From assembly GCF_019320115.1 (NCBI RefSeq), contig NC_089598.1, positions 28,305,711 through 28,369,710 on the forward strand: DNA of 64,000 bases. The letters are read 5' to 3'. Each line of letters opens with the position of its first letter. Positions within the stretch are counted from its first letter, which is position 1. Shown piece by piece: positions 11,392 to 22,559 of this stretch. The notes below the pieces were generated by a model. That model was not told where the DNA came from, made no database searches, and saw only the letters and a list, made by a program, of their open reading frames with translations. Position numbers and translations under genes: made by a program. This DNA comes from Miscanthus floridulus (lineage: Eukaryota; Streptophyta; Magnoliopsida; Poales; Poaceae).

Positions 11392-12381
11392 ATGGCCCGC
11401 ACGAAGCAGACCGCTCGTAAGTCCACCGAAGGAAGAGCACCTCGACGTCCGTTGGCCCTGAGGGAGCACCACACCACGGACACCTTCTTGAGCGAGTTTG
11501 GCATGCCGACTTTGCTTTGGAGAGTGCTCCATGATGTGGGGTACCCAGAGGGTCAAGAGCCGGTGTACTCTTGGAATGAGAGCCAGTTAGTAGAGGATGG
11601 ACTCGCAGTGGTGGAGATCATGGTTCCTGCTCTCGGTGATGCTCCAGATTGGGATGGTTGGCATTTGGAGTTTGAGGGTCGCACTCCAGCTAAGGGTGCA
11701 GAGGGAGCAGCCTTCCATGTCATCAGGGACATTATGAGCAGATTTCCCAGTGAGCTTGCAGTAGCTCTAGCTGGCACTTTTCCTAGGGATGATCCTCGTG
11801 ATGCCATTTGGGTTCAGCCTCAAGGAAGTGCATTGGTCAGAGGTCCAACTAAAGGACAGGCTAGTGACAACCAGGCAATGAGTGCTATGTTCGCCGCCAT
11901 CAGAGCATATGAAGGTCTCGAGAGTACCTACTGGACTTTGACTGGCTTGCGTAGTGAGGATAAGATAAAAGGGAAGAAGCAGAAGAAGAGACAGGCACGT
12001 GCTATAGCTAGCTTGCAGGAGCAGTTGGCTGATATGAACTTACAGCGAGATCAGGCGGTTGAGAGAGGTGATAGAGCTATGCAACAGGTGCATACGTTGA
12101 CTCAAGCCAACAACAATGCAGACCGCATGATAGGACAGTTGGTTTAGGAAAGGAATGAAGCCTGGAATGCAAGAAACCTTCTGCTGCAGAGGGTCAATGA
12201 GCTAGAGGAATACAACGGCAACCTGCATGAGGAGTTTCACACGCTCTACAATGGGGTTGGCCCATATGCCCCGCCGAACGCCGCTGGCATGGACATCGAC
12301 GACGACAACCAGGACGAGCCTATAGTTTCACCTGGGGGCGATGGTGACGTCTCCGATCCCGACGATGGCCCCGAGGAGTAG
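11392..12381 (+). pseudogene. Extra retrotransposon ORF with a histone H3 tail-like N-terminus, coiled coil and acidic end; one in-frame TAG
   Basis: The ORF has 329 sense codons if the internal stop is ignored; the uninterrupted part is 251 residues. After Met1 the protein reads ARTKQTARKST, identical to residues 1-11 of histone H3. Similarity continues to about residue 21 with G12E, K14R, K18R and Q19P in H3 numbering. It then departs completely: no histone fold follows. Residues about 35-155 form a soluble-looking body I do not recognise. Residues 191-203 are a lysine-rich, nuclear-localisation-like patch (KIKGKKQKKRQAR). From about 201 a heptad-rich coiled coil begins, and it continues past a TAG at 12145-12147 (probably from CAG). 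The end is acidic (DIDDDNQDE, DVSDPDDGPEE). It lies between primer binding site and gag, in its own frame. A role in chromatin targeting or in decoying H3-tail enzymes is inference only. Confidence 0.85.
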
Positions 12382-12745
12382 GCTAGTTGCCTTGCGCTAG
12401 TATCTAGGTCCTGTCATGATGACCTTTCTTTTCTTGGCATGTAACCTATTGTATGTTGCTTCGAACGTATGAGACTTGGCATGTGGTTGGAACTGATTTT
12501 CGAATGCGATATCTGAATGCATAAAAGTCTAGTGTATGTATGCTAGCAAATTGGTTGTATGGACGCGATGTTTGCCATTGAAGTAATTTGATTAAGTGCT
12601 GTTGTTTTGATTGGGATGCGATTATTGTGCCTCTGTTTTATTGTATGAATTTATTCTCTCCAGTAAATTCAGTACGGCATAATTTTTCCTTCACTCGCAA
12701 TTATTACAGCTTCACTCAATCATTACTTGTTGCTGAAATATGTAG
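12382..12745 (+). other. Spacer between the extra ORF and gag; no gene seen
   Basis: 364 bp without coding signal. It ends gaaatatgtag immediately before the gag ATG, again an AG that could serve as a 3' splice site. Confidence 0.5.
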
Positions 12746-13900
12746 ATGACAAACACTCGCTGAACCACATATGAGGCCGCTGAGCCCGGTGCTAACGGTG
12801 CGGGGACCGGTGGTGGTGGTGGTGGAAACCACGGCAACAACAATGAACCTCCCCATGAACCGCATTTGCCACCTCCTCCCCCGTTTACCCCTGAGATGTT
12901 CCTCGCACAGCTGCTCGGGAGTCAGCGCAATGCGGAACAATCTCAGAAGAACATGGAGGATTTTCTGCGCACCATCGCCAACAATGTTCAACGTGGTAAC
13001 AATCAAGGTGGTGGCATGGGAGTGAACCAATATAGCAGCTTCAAAGATTTCATGGACACTAGGCCGCCAGTATTCAAGGAAGCAACAGAGCCACTCAATG
13101 CTGAGGAATGGATCAACATGATGGAAGATAAATTCCGTGTGTTGAGGATGACTGAGGTTCTAAAAACGGAGTATGCTGCACTTCAATTGCAGGGACCGAC
13201 GGGAATGTGGTGGAAGCACCATCGCACCACCTTCCCTCCAAATGCTTAGATTTCTTGGAGAGAGTTTGCTGAGGCCTTCCGTGGAGTCTATATTCCACCC
13301 GGGCTGACCGAGATGAAGTTGGGAGAGTTTCTGGCGTTGAACCAGGGCACCAAGACCGTGACGCAATATCTGCATGCCTTCAACAACTTGTGTCGCTATG
13401 CTCCCGACATGGTTGACACAGATGCTAAAAGGATAGCCAGTTTCAAGAGGGGACTCAATCCAAAAATGATGAAGCATGTTGGTACCAACAACCGCGTTAG
13501 ATTCAATGACTTCATCAGCGACTGTCTGAAGCAGGAGAAGAATAACAACGCCAGCACCGCAGCCAAGACACACAAGAGAGCCTTTGAAGGTGGTCCGTCC
13601 CAAGCTAGAGCACCTATGGGAGGTCATCCTCCATATCACCCATCAGCACCTGGCGCTAGGTTTCGGCCACCTCAGCCAAGAAGTCAGAATTTCCATGGAC
13701 CTCAAAAGCCATACAAGATGGCAGTATAGCCCAACAAAGCAGTTGCAACTGTGGTACAAGGCAGTTCCAAGGGAGCTGTGGGATCTGCCGGGACAGTGAG
13801 AGGACCCTGCTATAACTATGATCAACCTGGCCATTTCTCAAGGTTTTGTCTGTACCCACCCAAGAAGAAGCAGCAGACTTATAACGCTAGGGTTGGATGA
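12746..13900 (+). pseudogene. gag: gag of the Tekay element, broken
   Basis: The frame starts at ATG 12746 and runs to TGA 13898. It holds a glycine/asparagine- and proline-rich N-terminal region, the retrotransposon gag core (about 13025-13550; key parts are the FKDFMDTRPPVF and WWKHHRTTF segments) and a C-terminal zinc knuckle (about 13808). In-frame stops occur at 12761 (TGA), 13247 (TAG) and 13727 (TAG). The knuckle reads C-Y-N-Y where C-x2-C is expected, so its second zinc-binding cysteine is lost (13817-13819). The product would coat the RNA in the virus-like particle. This copy cannot make it. Confidence 0.9.
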
Positions 13901-16900
13901 GATTCTAGAGGGAGAGCCCGTCACTGCTGGTAAGTTTTCTGTCAACGAAAACCCTACAGTTGTTCTATTTGATTCTAGATCATCGCATTCTTTTATGAGT
14001 CAAGCATTTGCACAGAAACATGAACAGCTATGCACAGAATTGGGTTATGGTTACCTTATAAGTTCAGCAGGGGCTGATGTTTTGACCAACCGGATGGTTT
14101 GAGGGGCAACCCTTGAATTAGGTAGCAGGAAGTTCCGAGTGAACTTGATAGTTATGCCTGGGTTAGTCTTGGATGTCATTATAGGGATGAATTGGATGAA
14201 GGATTGGGGAGCAATCATAGATACTAGAAGTCGAGTACTTACCCTTAAGGATCCCCTAGGTGGGGGTACTTTCCAAGTACCATTGGCTCGGAGAACAGAC
14301 CTTATAAGTGTTACATGTGCTACGATAGTCATTCCTATTCATCAGATTCCGATAGTGTGTGAATTTCTAGATGTATTCCCGGATGAGCTACCTGGTCTTC
14401 CGTCGGATAGGGAGATTGAGTTTGGAATTGAGTTAGTCCCCGGAATAGCTCCGATTTCAAGGAGACCCTATCAGATGCCTCCAGATGAACTAGCTGAGCT
14501 GAAGAAGCAGTTAGAAGATTTATCAAACAAGGGGTTTATTCAGCCAAGCAAGTCTGAATGGGGATGTCCTGCCTTATTTGTGAAGAAGAAGAAAGAGGGC
14601 ACGTTGAGAATGTGCGTAGATTATAGGCCACTCAACGCTGTGACCATCAAGAATAAGTATCCCTTGCCTCATATTGATGTTCTGTTTGACCAATTATCCA
14701 AGGCTAAGGTGTTCTCAAAAATAGATTTGAGATCCGGTTATCATCAGATCAAGATTAGGCCACAGGATATACCAAAAACTGCATTTTCCACCAGATACGG
14801 GTTGTATGAGTATCTTGTCATGTCCTTTGGCTTGACAAATGCTCCTGCATACTTTATGTTTTTGATGAATACAGTTTTCATGCCAGAATTGGATAAGTTT
14901 GTGGTAGTATTCATTGATGACATTCTGGTGTACTTCGAGAACAAGAAAGATCATAAAGAGCATCTGAGAACTGTCTTGACCAGACTTAGGGATCATCAAC
15001 TATATGCTAAGTTTAGCAAATGTGAATTCTGGTTGAAGGAAGTTCCTTTCCTTGGTCACATTCTGTCAGAGAATGGAGTTTCAGTCGATCCAAGTAAGGT
15101 GCAAGAAGTGATGAATTGGAAAGCACCGGCCACAGTTCCTGAGATTAGAAGTTTCTTAGGACTAGCGGGTTATTACCGTCGCTTTATACCAGACTTTTCA
15201 AAGATTGCCAAACCGATGATGAGTCTCCTACAGAAGGATCACAAGTTTGTGTGGATAGAGGAGTGTGAAGCAGCTTTCCACACTTTGCGGAAACTGTTGA
15301 CCACTGCTCCGGTTCTAGCACAACCAGATATCGAGAAACCATTTGATGTGTTTTGCGATGCATCAAAGACTGGATTGGGCTGTGTTCTTATGCAAGAAAG
15401 GAGAGTCATTGCTTATGCATCACGACAATTGAGAAAGCACGAGGTCAACTATCCAACACATGATCTTGAACCTGCTGCAGTTGTGCACGCCCTAAAAATT
15501 TGGAGACATTACCTACTTGGTAATGTGTGCAACATTTTCACAGATCACAAGAGTCTTAAGTACAACTTTACCCAACCAGAGCTAAACATGAGACAGCGTA
15601 GATGGTTGGAATTGATCAAGGATTACAACCTGAATGTGCAATATCATCCTAGAAAAGCCAATGTAGTGGCAGATGCTTTGAGCAGAAAGTCACATTACTT
15701 GAATGTGCAGCCATTACTTGAAGATGGGTTCGATCTAATGCATCCTGTTGTGTTACATAGTATTCAGATTAGTTGCTCTTTGGAGAGTAAGATAATAGAA
15801 GGCTAGAAAACCGACAAGGGGATATTCCACATCAAAGAGAAAATAAAAGAAAAGCCGTCTCAACACTTTAAAGTGGATGAATAGGGCGTGTTGTGGTTTG
15901 ACGACCGTCTTGTGGTTCCCAAGGATCGAGAGCTTCGAAATAAACTCATGGATGAAGCTCACCTTTCTAAGCTATCTATCCATCCTAGAAGTAGTAAGAT
16001 GTATCAAGAACTAAGATCTCGTTATTGGTGGACCAAAATGAAGAAAGAAATTACAGCCTATGTTGTTAGATGTGACACATGTTGTTGAGTGAAAGCCATT
16101 CACATGAAACCTGCCGGTATGTTGCAACCCTTATCAGTCCCTGGTTGGAAGTGGGACGATATAAGTATGGACTTTATTACGGGGTTGCCCACTACTCAAA
16201 AAGGACATGATTCGATTTGGGTAATTGTGGACCGTCTTACCAAGACCGCTCATTTCTTGCCTGTCAAAACAGATTATCGACCACCTCAATATGCCGAGAA
16301 GTATATCACAGAAATTGTGAGATTGCATGGTATACCAAAGACCATAGTATCTGATAGAGGCTCACAGTTAACGGCTCACTTTTGGGAACATTTGCACAAA
16401 GGCTTAGGAACTAGTTTGATTCGTAGTACCGCTTATCATCCTCAGATAGATGGTCAGATTGAACGAGTGAATGCTATTTTGGAGGATATGTTAAGAGCCT
16501 ATGTATTGTCTGCTAACGGATCATGGGAATCATGGTTACCGTTAGCTGAGTTCTCTTATAACAATAGTTATCAAGAAAGCATCAAGATGGCTCCCTTCGA
16601 AGCTTTATATGGCAGAAAATGTAGAACACCATTGAATTGGGTCGAGCCTAGAGATAGAAGGTATTATGGCATTGACTTTGTAGAAGAAGCTGAGAAGAAA
16701 GTTCATATTATTCAGCAGAATATGAAAGCTGCCCAATCACGTCAGAAAAGCTATGCAGACAGAAGAAGGAGACCCCTTGTGTTTGAAGTTGGTGACTATG
16801 TATATCTGAAAGTCACGCCAATGAAGAAGAAAAGGTTTGGAGTCCGAAGAAAGCTTGCCGCGAGATTCGTAGGACCATACAAGATCTTGGAACAAAGAGG

Positions 16901-17219
16901 TCCGGTAGCCTACAAGTTAGAGTTACCTAAGACAATGAGTACCATTTTCCCAGTTTTCCATGTATCACATCTCAAGAAATGTTTGCGTGTTCTAGAGGAA
17001 AGAATAGAACCTCGAGGTGTTCAACTCAAATCAGATTTGATGTATCGTGAGCAACCAGTCCGAGTGTTAGACACTAAGGAACGTGCTACTCGGAATAGTG
17101 TGGTGAAAACATACAAGATACAGTGGGATCATCATGATGAGGGAGATGCAACTTGGGAAACAGGAGAGTATCTGCAAAAAGCTTATGAAGAATTTTATAA
17201 TAAATGGTTCGTAACCTAA
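13888..17219 (+). pseudogene. pol: pol of the Tekay element: protease, reverse transcriptase, RNase H, integrase, chromodomain; several stops
   Basis: The frame is shifted relative to gag and stays open apart from stops at 14100 (TGA), 15804 (TAG), 15882 (TAG) and 16086 (TGA). The order is: aspartic protease (13971, active site D-S-R instead of D-S-G); RT with an F-I-D-D box (14910-14921); RNase H (about 15340-15680; [10 protein letters not shown], then a C-terminal DALSRK); integrase zinc finger HHCC (about 15957-16088); integrase catalytic core with Asp in SMDF, Asp in SDRGSQ and Glu in IERVN (about 16165-16480); and a chromodomain at 17040-17190 with an ATWE-type end. In chromoviruses the chromodomain directs integration to chromatin carrying methylated H3. 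Confidence 0.95.
17040..17190 (+). other. Integrase C-terminal chromodomain
   Basis: The segment starts YREQPVRVLD and ends near ATWETGEYLQ, matching the chromodomain placed at the integrase end in Tekay-type chromoviruses. It has no internal stop. It is relevant to the histone-tail-like ORF of the same element. Confidence 0.85.
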
Positions 17220-17240
17220 ATCTCGGGACGAGATTTTTAT

Positions 17241-17252
17241 AAGGGGGAGGGC
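17241..17252 (+). other. Polypurine tract
   Basis: aagggggagggc lies directly before the 3' LTR start at 17253 and would prime plus-strand synthesis. Confidence 0.85.
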
Positions 17253-20200
17253 TGTAACACCCCGGTGTTATGCCTGCATTTAGGCACTGCAAATCATACA
17301 TATCATGCATCATCAAGCATCCTAATCATACATGCCTAATCATATAAATAACAATTGAAACACTGCTTCGAAACATTTGAAACATGTTGTGAAACCTGAA
17401 TGTTGCCTACCTTTGTTAGAATTGTTTTGCCCTAATTTTGCTTGCTAGATTAGTAAAACATGTTTGGCTACTATTGTAAATCATCTAGGATTATGTAGTT
17501 CAATTTTTGGAGCAAGGTTTGTATTAAAATTAATTAAAAATTTTGCTTCCAAAGTAATTTCCCAAAATTTAGGGTTTTGAGTTAAACATGGACTTTGATT
17601 TTACAATTAAAAATCTAGAAAGAATTTGGCGTTGGTCGTAAAAGCAAAGTTGTAGAGGATTGAGTTCTAAGCAATTTTTATTTTTGGTCCGTTTTAAAAA
17701 GAAGTCATTTTCTTGCTCAAAAAGGGTATTTGAAAACTGCTATTTGAAATTTACTTAAAAATAAAATCGAAAATTTCCATTTCCCTCTTACTGGGCCGCC
17801 GCCTCGCTTTTGGCCCAGCCGCACAGGCGGCCCGGCCTGCCTCCGTGCGCTGGATCCTTCTCCCGCGCGCCACGCCACGCTCCCAACCGCGTCAGGGCTT
17901 GCCCGTCGCGTGGCGCCACCCGTCGCCGGCGGCCTGACTCTGCGTCCACGCGCCGCGGCAGTCCTAGCACTGCTGGCCACGGCTTAAGCTCCCGCAGAGC
18001 TCGCCCGGCATCACATTTCCTGCTCCTCCCTTCGCCTCTCGCTCGGACAGCACCAGCGTACGCACCCGCCACCGGCCGCCACCAGCTCCCTCGCTGGATT
18101 TGGCTCGTCCGTCCACCACACCTCGCCGGCGACCACTCCATCTCGCCTGAAGCTTTGCCTTCACCCCGCGCACCCCGTGCTCGCGCTACTTTGCCGTGGG
18201 AAGCCTCCCTTCCTTGGGAATTGCTCGCTAGAGCACGGCCGAGCTCACTGGTGAGCTCCGCACTGTGGACTCCCCCTCTCCGCTTCTCTTTTCGCCTTTC
18301 CTTCGCGCGCACAAGCACCGCACTATGACGATGAGTCTCCTGAGCGCCTCCTTTCACCATACCGTGGCCAGAGACACTCCACCGGCGACTACCCGCGCCG
18401 CCGCTCCGCCATTGCCGTCAGCGAGCCTCTCTCCCATGCATAGCCCCTCCCTATTCACCTCTATCCGACGCGGTTTGTCATGGGGAGCACGTTGGTGCCC
18501 TCCGTTTCGTCGGGGACCTTGCCGTCGGCAAGAGCCGGCCAGTCAACTGCGGTCCTGCAGCGGCTCCAGCTGACGCGTGGGTCCGGCTTGACTGCGGGTC
18601 CCGCGTGGCAGTCACTCTGGGTGTACAGCACCGGGTGCACCCAGCAGTTTTGTTAGCTGATTTTGAAAAGGGTTTAAGAAATGATTTTCAGAATTCTATT
18701 TAAATGCTTTAGAAAATGTTTGTATACTCCTTTTAGCTCCAAATCTGTTGGAATAAATTTTGATAGGATCCTTATCACCAGATCTACTTGGAAAAATTAT
18801 TGCATGTCATTTTTGAGATACTTTGCTGTAGAATTTTATTTAATCATGTATATTGCTGATGACTTGAAAAATATGTAGAAAAATCTATAGGCTTTAGAAA
18901 AATATGATTCCAAGTTTGTTAATCGTCTTATGTCATGTACTTCCTAGGAAAAATATATTTCATGCATGTGCTGTGGGAAAATTTTGAGGTGTAGTTCAAG
19001 TACCTTTAATGGCTGATTTTTGTTATTTTAGTTAGAGAGCAAACTTTGTATAAAACATGCATGTGATAATTTTTGTACAGTCATTGTATGCTATGAAGAA
19101 CCTAGGAAAAATACTAACTCTATTGGTTGACACTTTTCACAGTTCAAAGTATTTTTATGTTCATAATCCTGCCATGCCTTGTCATTTTTGTGTAGACTAT
19201 TTTACTTATCTAAACGCCATGAAAATTTTATGGTAGTCTACTTAGAGCAGTACTATGCTACTGTAATTTTCTTACATTTTTATAAGCACTAGAAATATAG
19301 GTTGCTGTTGTAGCCCTAGTTTAAAATGAAATAAAATAATCCTCTTTAATGCAAGTTAGTTAATAATGTTAGCTTTAGTGTATCTTTGAAGCATTTAATA
19401 AGATGTGTTGACTTAACATGTTAGTAGTAGAAGAGAATGCAGTAGATGACATGTGCTTGTAGTATATTTTCTTGGATGATGTTGACTACCTTGCATTCAA
19501 ACATATCCATTGTATTCATCTCATCCGATGCACCGATTGCATAAGCACTTACGCACATTGCATCATACAGGATCACAAACCGAGAACCCAGTCGTCATAC
19601 CCGAGGAGCCCGAGGAGCAGTTCGAGGTTCAGCCGCAGGAAGTGCCAGAAGCCGACGAGGAGGACGTTGAGGAACTTTCGGAGTGCCCCGATCACCGCTC
19701 GAGCTCCTTCGAGAGAGGCAAGCCCCGGAGTATTTTCTCCTGATTTGCAATGATTTAATTAAATGCTTTACTTTAATTGATGCATTATGTTCAGGAGTTG
19801 TTTGCAACCGTTGCTGTATTATACCTTGTCTACCTTTATTATACTATATCCTTGTTACACGGGTATCCGAAGTCGAGTCAATGCTTAGCTGGCTTAGACC
19901 GGTAGAAGTCGGGTGATTTTCTGTCACCTGCGAGCTATAGGTGGTTACCTGGATCTGCTTGGATGACTATGAAGTCATGGTATAACTAAGTGTTAAATGA
20001 AATTGAGACCGGACGGAGACTTGCAGAGTTTTGGACTGTAGTGTTTCTGTCTGTGTCGATTAAGGACCGACCGTTGTTGGGCCTCGAGTCATGTTGAACG
20101 CATGCCTTACATTTAGCTGGCCGGATAAAGTACCTTCCGACCATGAAGCTGGGAGATTTTTTGGGCCAAGTAGATTGCCCGCAGCGCACTGCGCCGGAGC

Positions 20201-21188
20201 AGGTGTGGTAGGACACGAGGGCGAGATGATAAGACCAAAGTGCAGTCGGTCGGCCTCCGGGTACATGTGGTTCCTAGCAAACTCGAGATACCTAGAAAGT
20301 TGACTCGGTGATCAATATCACACTTTAGCGGGTGAGTGAGGTTTGTGTAAGGAATAAATCACCAGCTGGTTAGGAATCGATTTGAATCGCCATCGCTCCT
20401 GGATAGTGAGCACTTGACTTGAGTTACTTCATCGTAGTAAATGTTTATGGAACACTTGGACAGTTATAATGACTATGACAGTATGGAAGTTGTTTAATGA
20501 TCATTGGTTATCATTATCTGCTTAACCACATGTTTACTCTAGTATAGGTGCAAATCTAGTCGACAGGTTAATAATAATTAACTTGGCAATAATGCTTTTA
20601 GAAAGGTTCTTGAAATGCTAAAAATGCTTCTTTTTGCAAATGAGTCAGCTACCCTACTATAAAGCCCTTCATAATCCTTGGTGTCATTTATTTTCGGTTA
20701 TGTCGGGTAAGTCTAGCTGAGTACCTTCTCGTACTCAGGGTTTTATTCCCACTTGTTGCAGATGGGCAGATGTATTACGGCTACTGTATCAACTGCCTTT
20801 ATCCTGCGATGGGTGATGCTTAGGACCATGGGCATGGTCATTCCTTACGTCTCGTCTGATGCTTTTGTTGGAGATGATTATTCGCTGGCACTATATTTGA
20901 ACTCCGCGTGAGTGTGTGTGGTTTGAACAAATAGCTTCCGCTACTTTTATTCGAACTGGTTTTGTAATAACTATGTTGAAACTCTGATATATCTGAGATT
21001 GCGAACTTTTATGTAATATGTGATGGTGACCGTTAAACTTATTATGATCTTGGCTGGAATGGAAGTTGGTTTGAAATCCTTCGTGATTTCACGGACTATC
21101 GGGTTATACGGGCTTAAGTTTGCTAAATCGTCTGCTCTGGTGGATGATTTTCTTACTTAATTTCGTATAATTGGTCGGTTCTGTTACA
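17253..21188 (+). mobile_element. 3' LTR of the Tekay element (3936 bp)
   Basis: It starts TGTAACACCCC and ends CTGTTACA, collinear with the 5' LTR. In the 480-bp stretch compared by eye, 11 of 12 differences are transitions, as expected for heavily methylated DNA. CCATT follows at 21189-21193. Confidence 0.95.
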
Positions 21189-21317
21189 CCATTGTTATCT
21201 GCCTTGCAGATCCAGGAGCTGAAGATGAAGGTAGTTCCCGTTGAGAAAATCATGTCGTCGAGGTCCGCCGAGCTCTCATTCACGAAGTCACCAGAAGCCC
21301 CTACCTGGCGCGCCAGC
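21189..21317 (-). mobile_element. 5' leader and primer binding site of the interrupted minus-strand Tat-type element
   Basis: On the minus strand the LTR end (CTAACA) is followed by GCTGGCGCGCCAGGTAGG (complement of about 21300-21317). This is the primer binding region common to grass Tat-lineage elements. The leader then runs left into the Tekay target site and resumes at 6654. Confidence 0.7.
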
Positions 21318-21737
21318 TGTTAGTGTTTGATGATCGATAACTCATCATGGGGTTACCTAGGACAATGTTCGAAGGGCTTCGGCATACACAAAACTCGACA
21401 GTAAACTCAAAGAGATGAATGATTTATACTAGTTTGGGCCCTCTTGTCGAGTAATAGCCTTTACGTGCAGTCGGTGTATAGCCTTTTGCGTTGGGTTAAT
21501 TGTATGATTATTAGGGTTAAAGGGGGTGATTCATACCTCTCTATATAGGGGAGAGGGTTAGGGCACGTATCTAGTCCTAGTCGGTTATAAGAGAAGAGTC
21601 CTAGTCCTATTACAGAATCTAGCTTTCATAGTAAACCGACTAAGTTGATCTGGAATAGCTCAAAGTCCACGCCACCTTGTCTCGCATCCTTTGATAGATC
21701 GTGGGCCATCCTAGGGCCCATCCATGTAGTACCCCCA
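21318..21737 (-). mobile_element. 5' LTR of the minus-strand Tat-type element (right boundary approximate)
   Basis: On the plus strand it begins TGTTAGTGTTTGATG next to the primer binding site. A TATA box in minus orientation (tctatata, about 21539-21546) supports the direction. The outer end is placed at the CA near 21737, giving about 420 bp. I could not confirm this end with a target duplication. Confidence 0.6.
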
Positions 21738-22559
21738 CGAGGAACCCCTAAGACCCTGGTCCGTCACCACCCACATGTGAAATTCTTGCTGACGTGTCAC
21801 ACAAACATGGCATGTATTTTTGTACTTAAACCCTCCTCTTCTCCCTTCCCTTATTAATGTATCCCTTCCCTCTTGCTCTTTGCCTCAAACTTCAGTGACA
21901 ATGGTGGGCATGCGCAAGGCCATGAGGATGATAAACTCTCCATCGCACACATAAAATAATAGCACACTGCAACACACTCCGCTGCCGTTAGCCCATCACG
22001 CCCGCTAGCCACCGCTCGCACCGTGCATGTTCATGCTATCACCGTGCCTCCATGGGCAAGAACCACCACAACCACCGTCGTGTCTCGTGTACAGTAGATC
22101 AAACATTGAAGTAGGCCATTTGTTGCAGCACGGCCTCGCTGCCCAGCTAGGGCTCGAAGTTGATGCAATAATCATCCGGCTTCAACGTGGACGTCGATGT
22201 CGCATTGTCCAAAACGCGGCAACATCAAGGAAGTACATGCAGCCGTAGCCATGGCCGCTGGGTTCTCTAGCCAAAGGTTGAGCTGCAAGATCACCAACTT
22301 GTTCGCCTACTGCGGAGTCTGATTACACGGAGCATCATCTTCAATCCAAGGCAACGATGATGATGAGCACAGTTACCACGGCAGCCACCATATACGTATA
22401 CCATGCCGCATCCAGGCACGTTGAGGTGAGGTCCCTGTTCCCGTCCACTCTCATGTCTATGGCTCCACTCTTGATTGTGAGGGCAAGGGCACATGGCCTC
22501 ATAGTCCTCCCGCTTTGCGAGGGCAGGGGAGGGCCTGTGCGTAGCCAGCAAACCTGGAC
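21738..22559. other. Region without a recognisable gene
   Basis: Mixed sequence with short ORFs on both strands, none with a domain I recognise. The right half may hold the diverged 5' part of the GRAS relic that follows. Confidence 0.4.

Larger units (their letters stand above)
6655..21188 (+). mobile_element. Complete Tekay/Del-type chromovirus (Ty3/gypsy) with an extra ORF
   Basis: The 14,534-bp element has all its parts: 5' LTR (6655-10602), primer binding site (10605-10616), an extra ORF with a histone H3-like start (11392-12381), gag (12746-13900), a protease-RT-RNase H-integrase-chromodomain frame (about 13888-17219), a polypurine tract (17241-17252), a 3' LTR (17253-21188) and a 5-bp target duplication. 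The three coding units use three different frames. The C-terminal chromodomain and long LTRs starting TGTAACACCCC place it with Tekay-type chromoviruses. The LTRs differ at 12 of 480 bases in one stretch (8101-8580 against the 3' copy). At an assumed 1.3e-8 substitutions per site per year that is near one million years. Many stops make this copy non-autonomous. Confidence 0.95.

Noticed and set aside
11392..12381. A genuine histone H3 gene
   Set aside because: Only about 21 N-terminal residues resemble H3. No histone fold follows, and the ORF sits inside an LTR retrotransposon.
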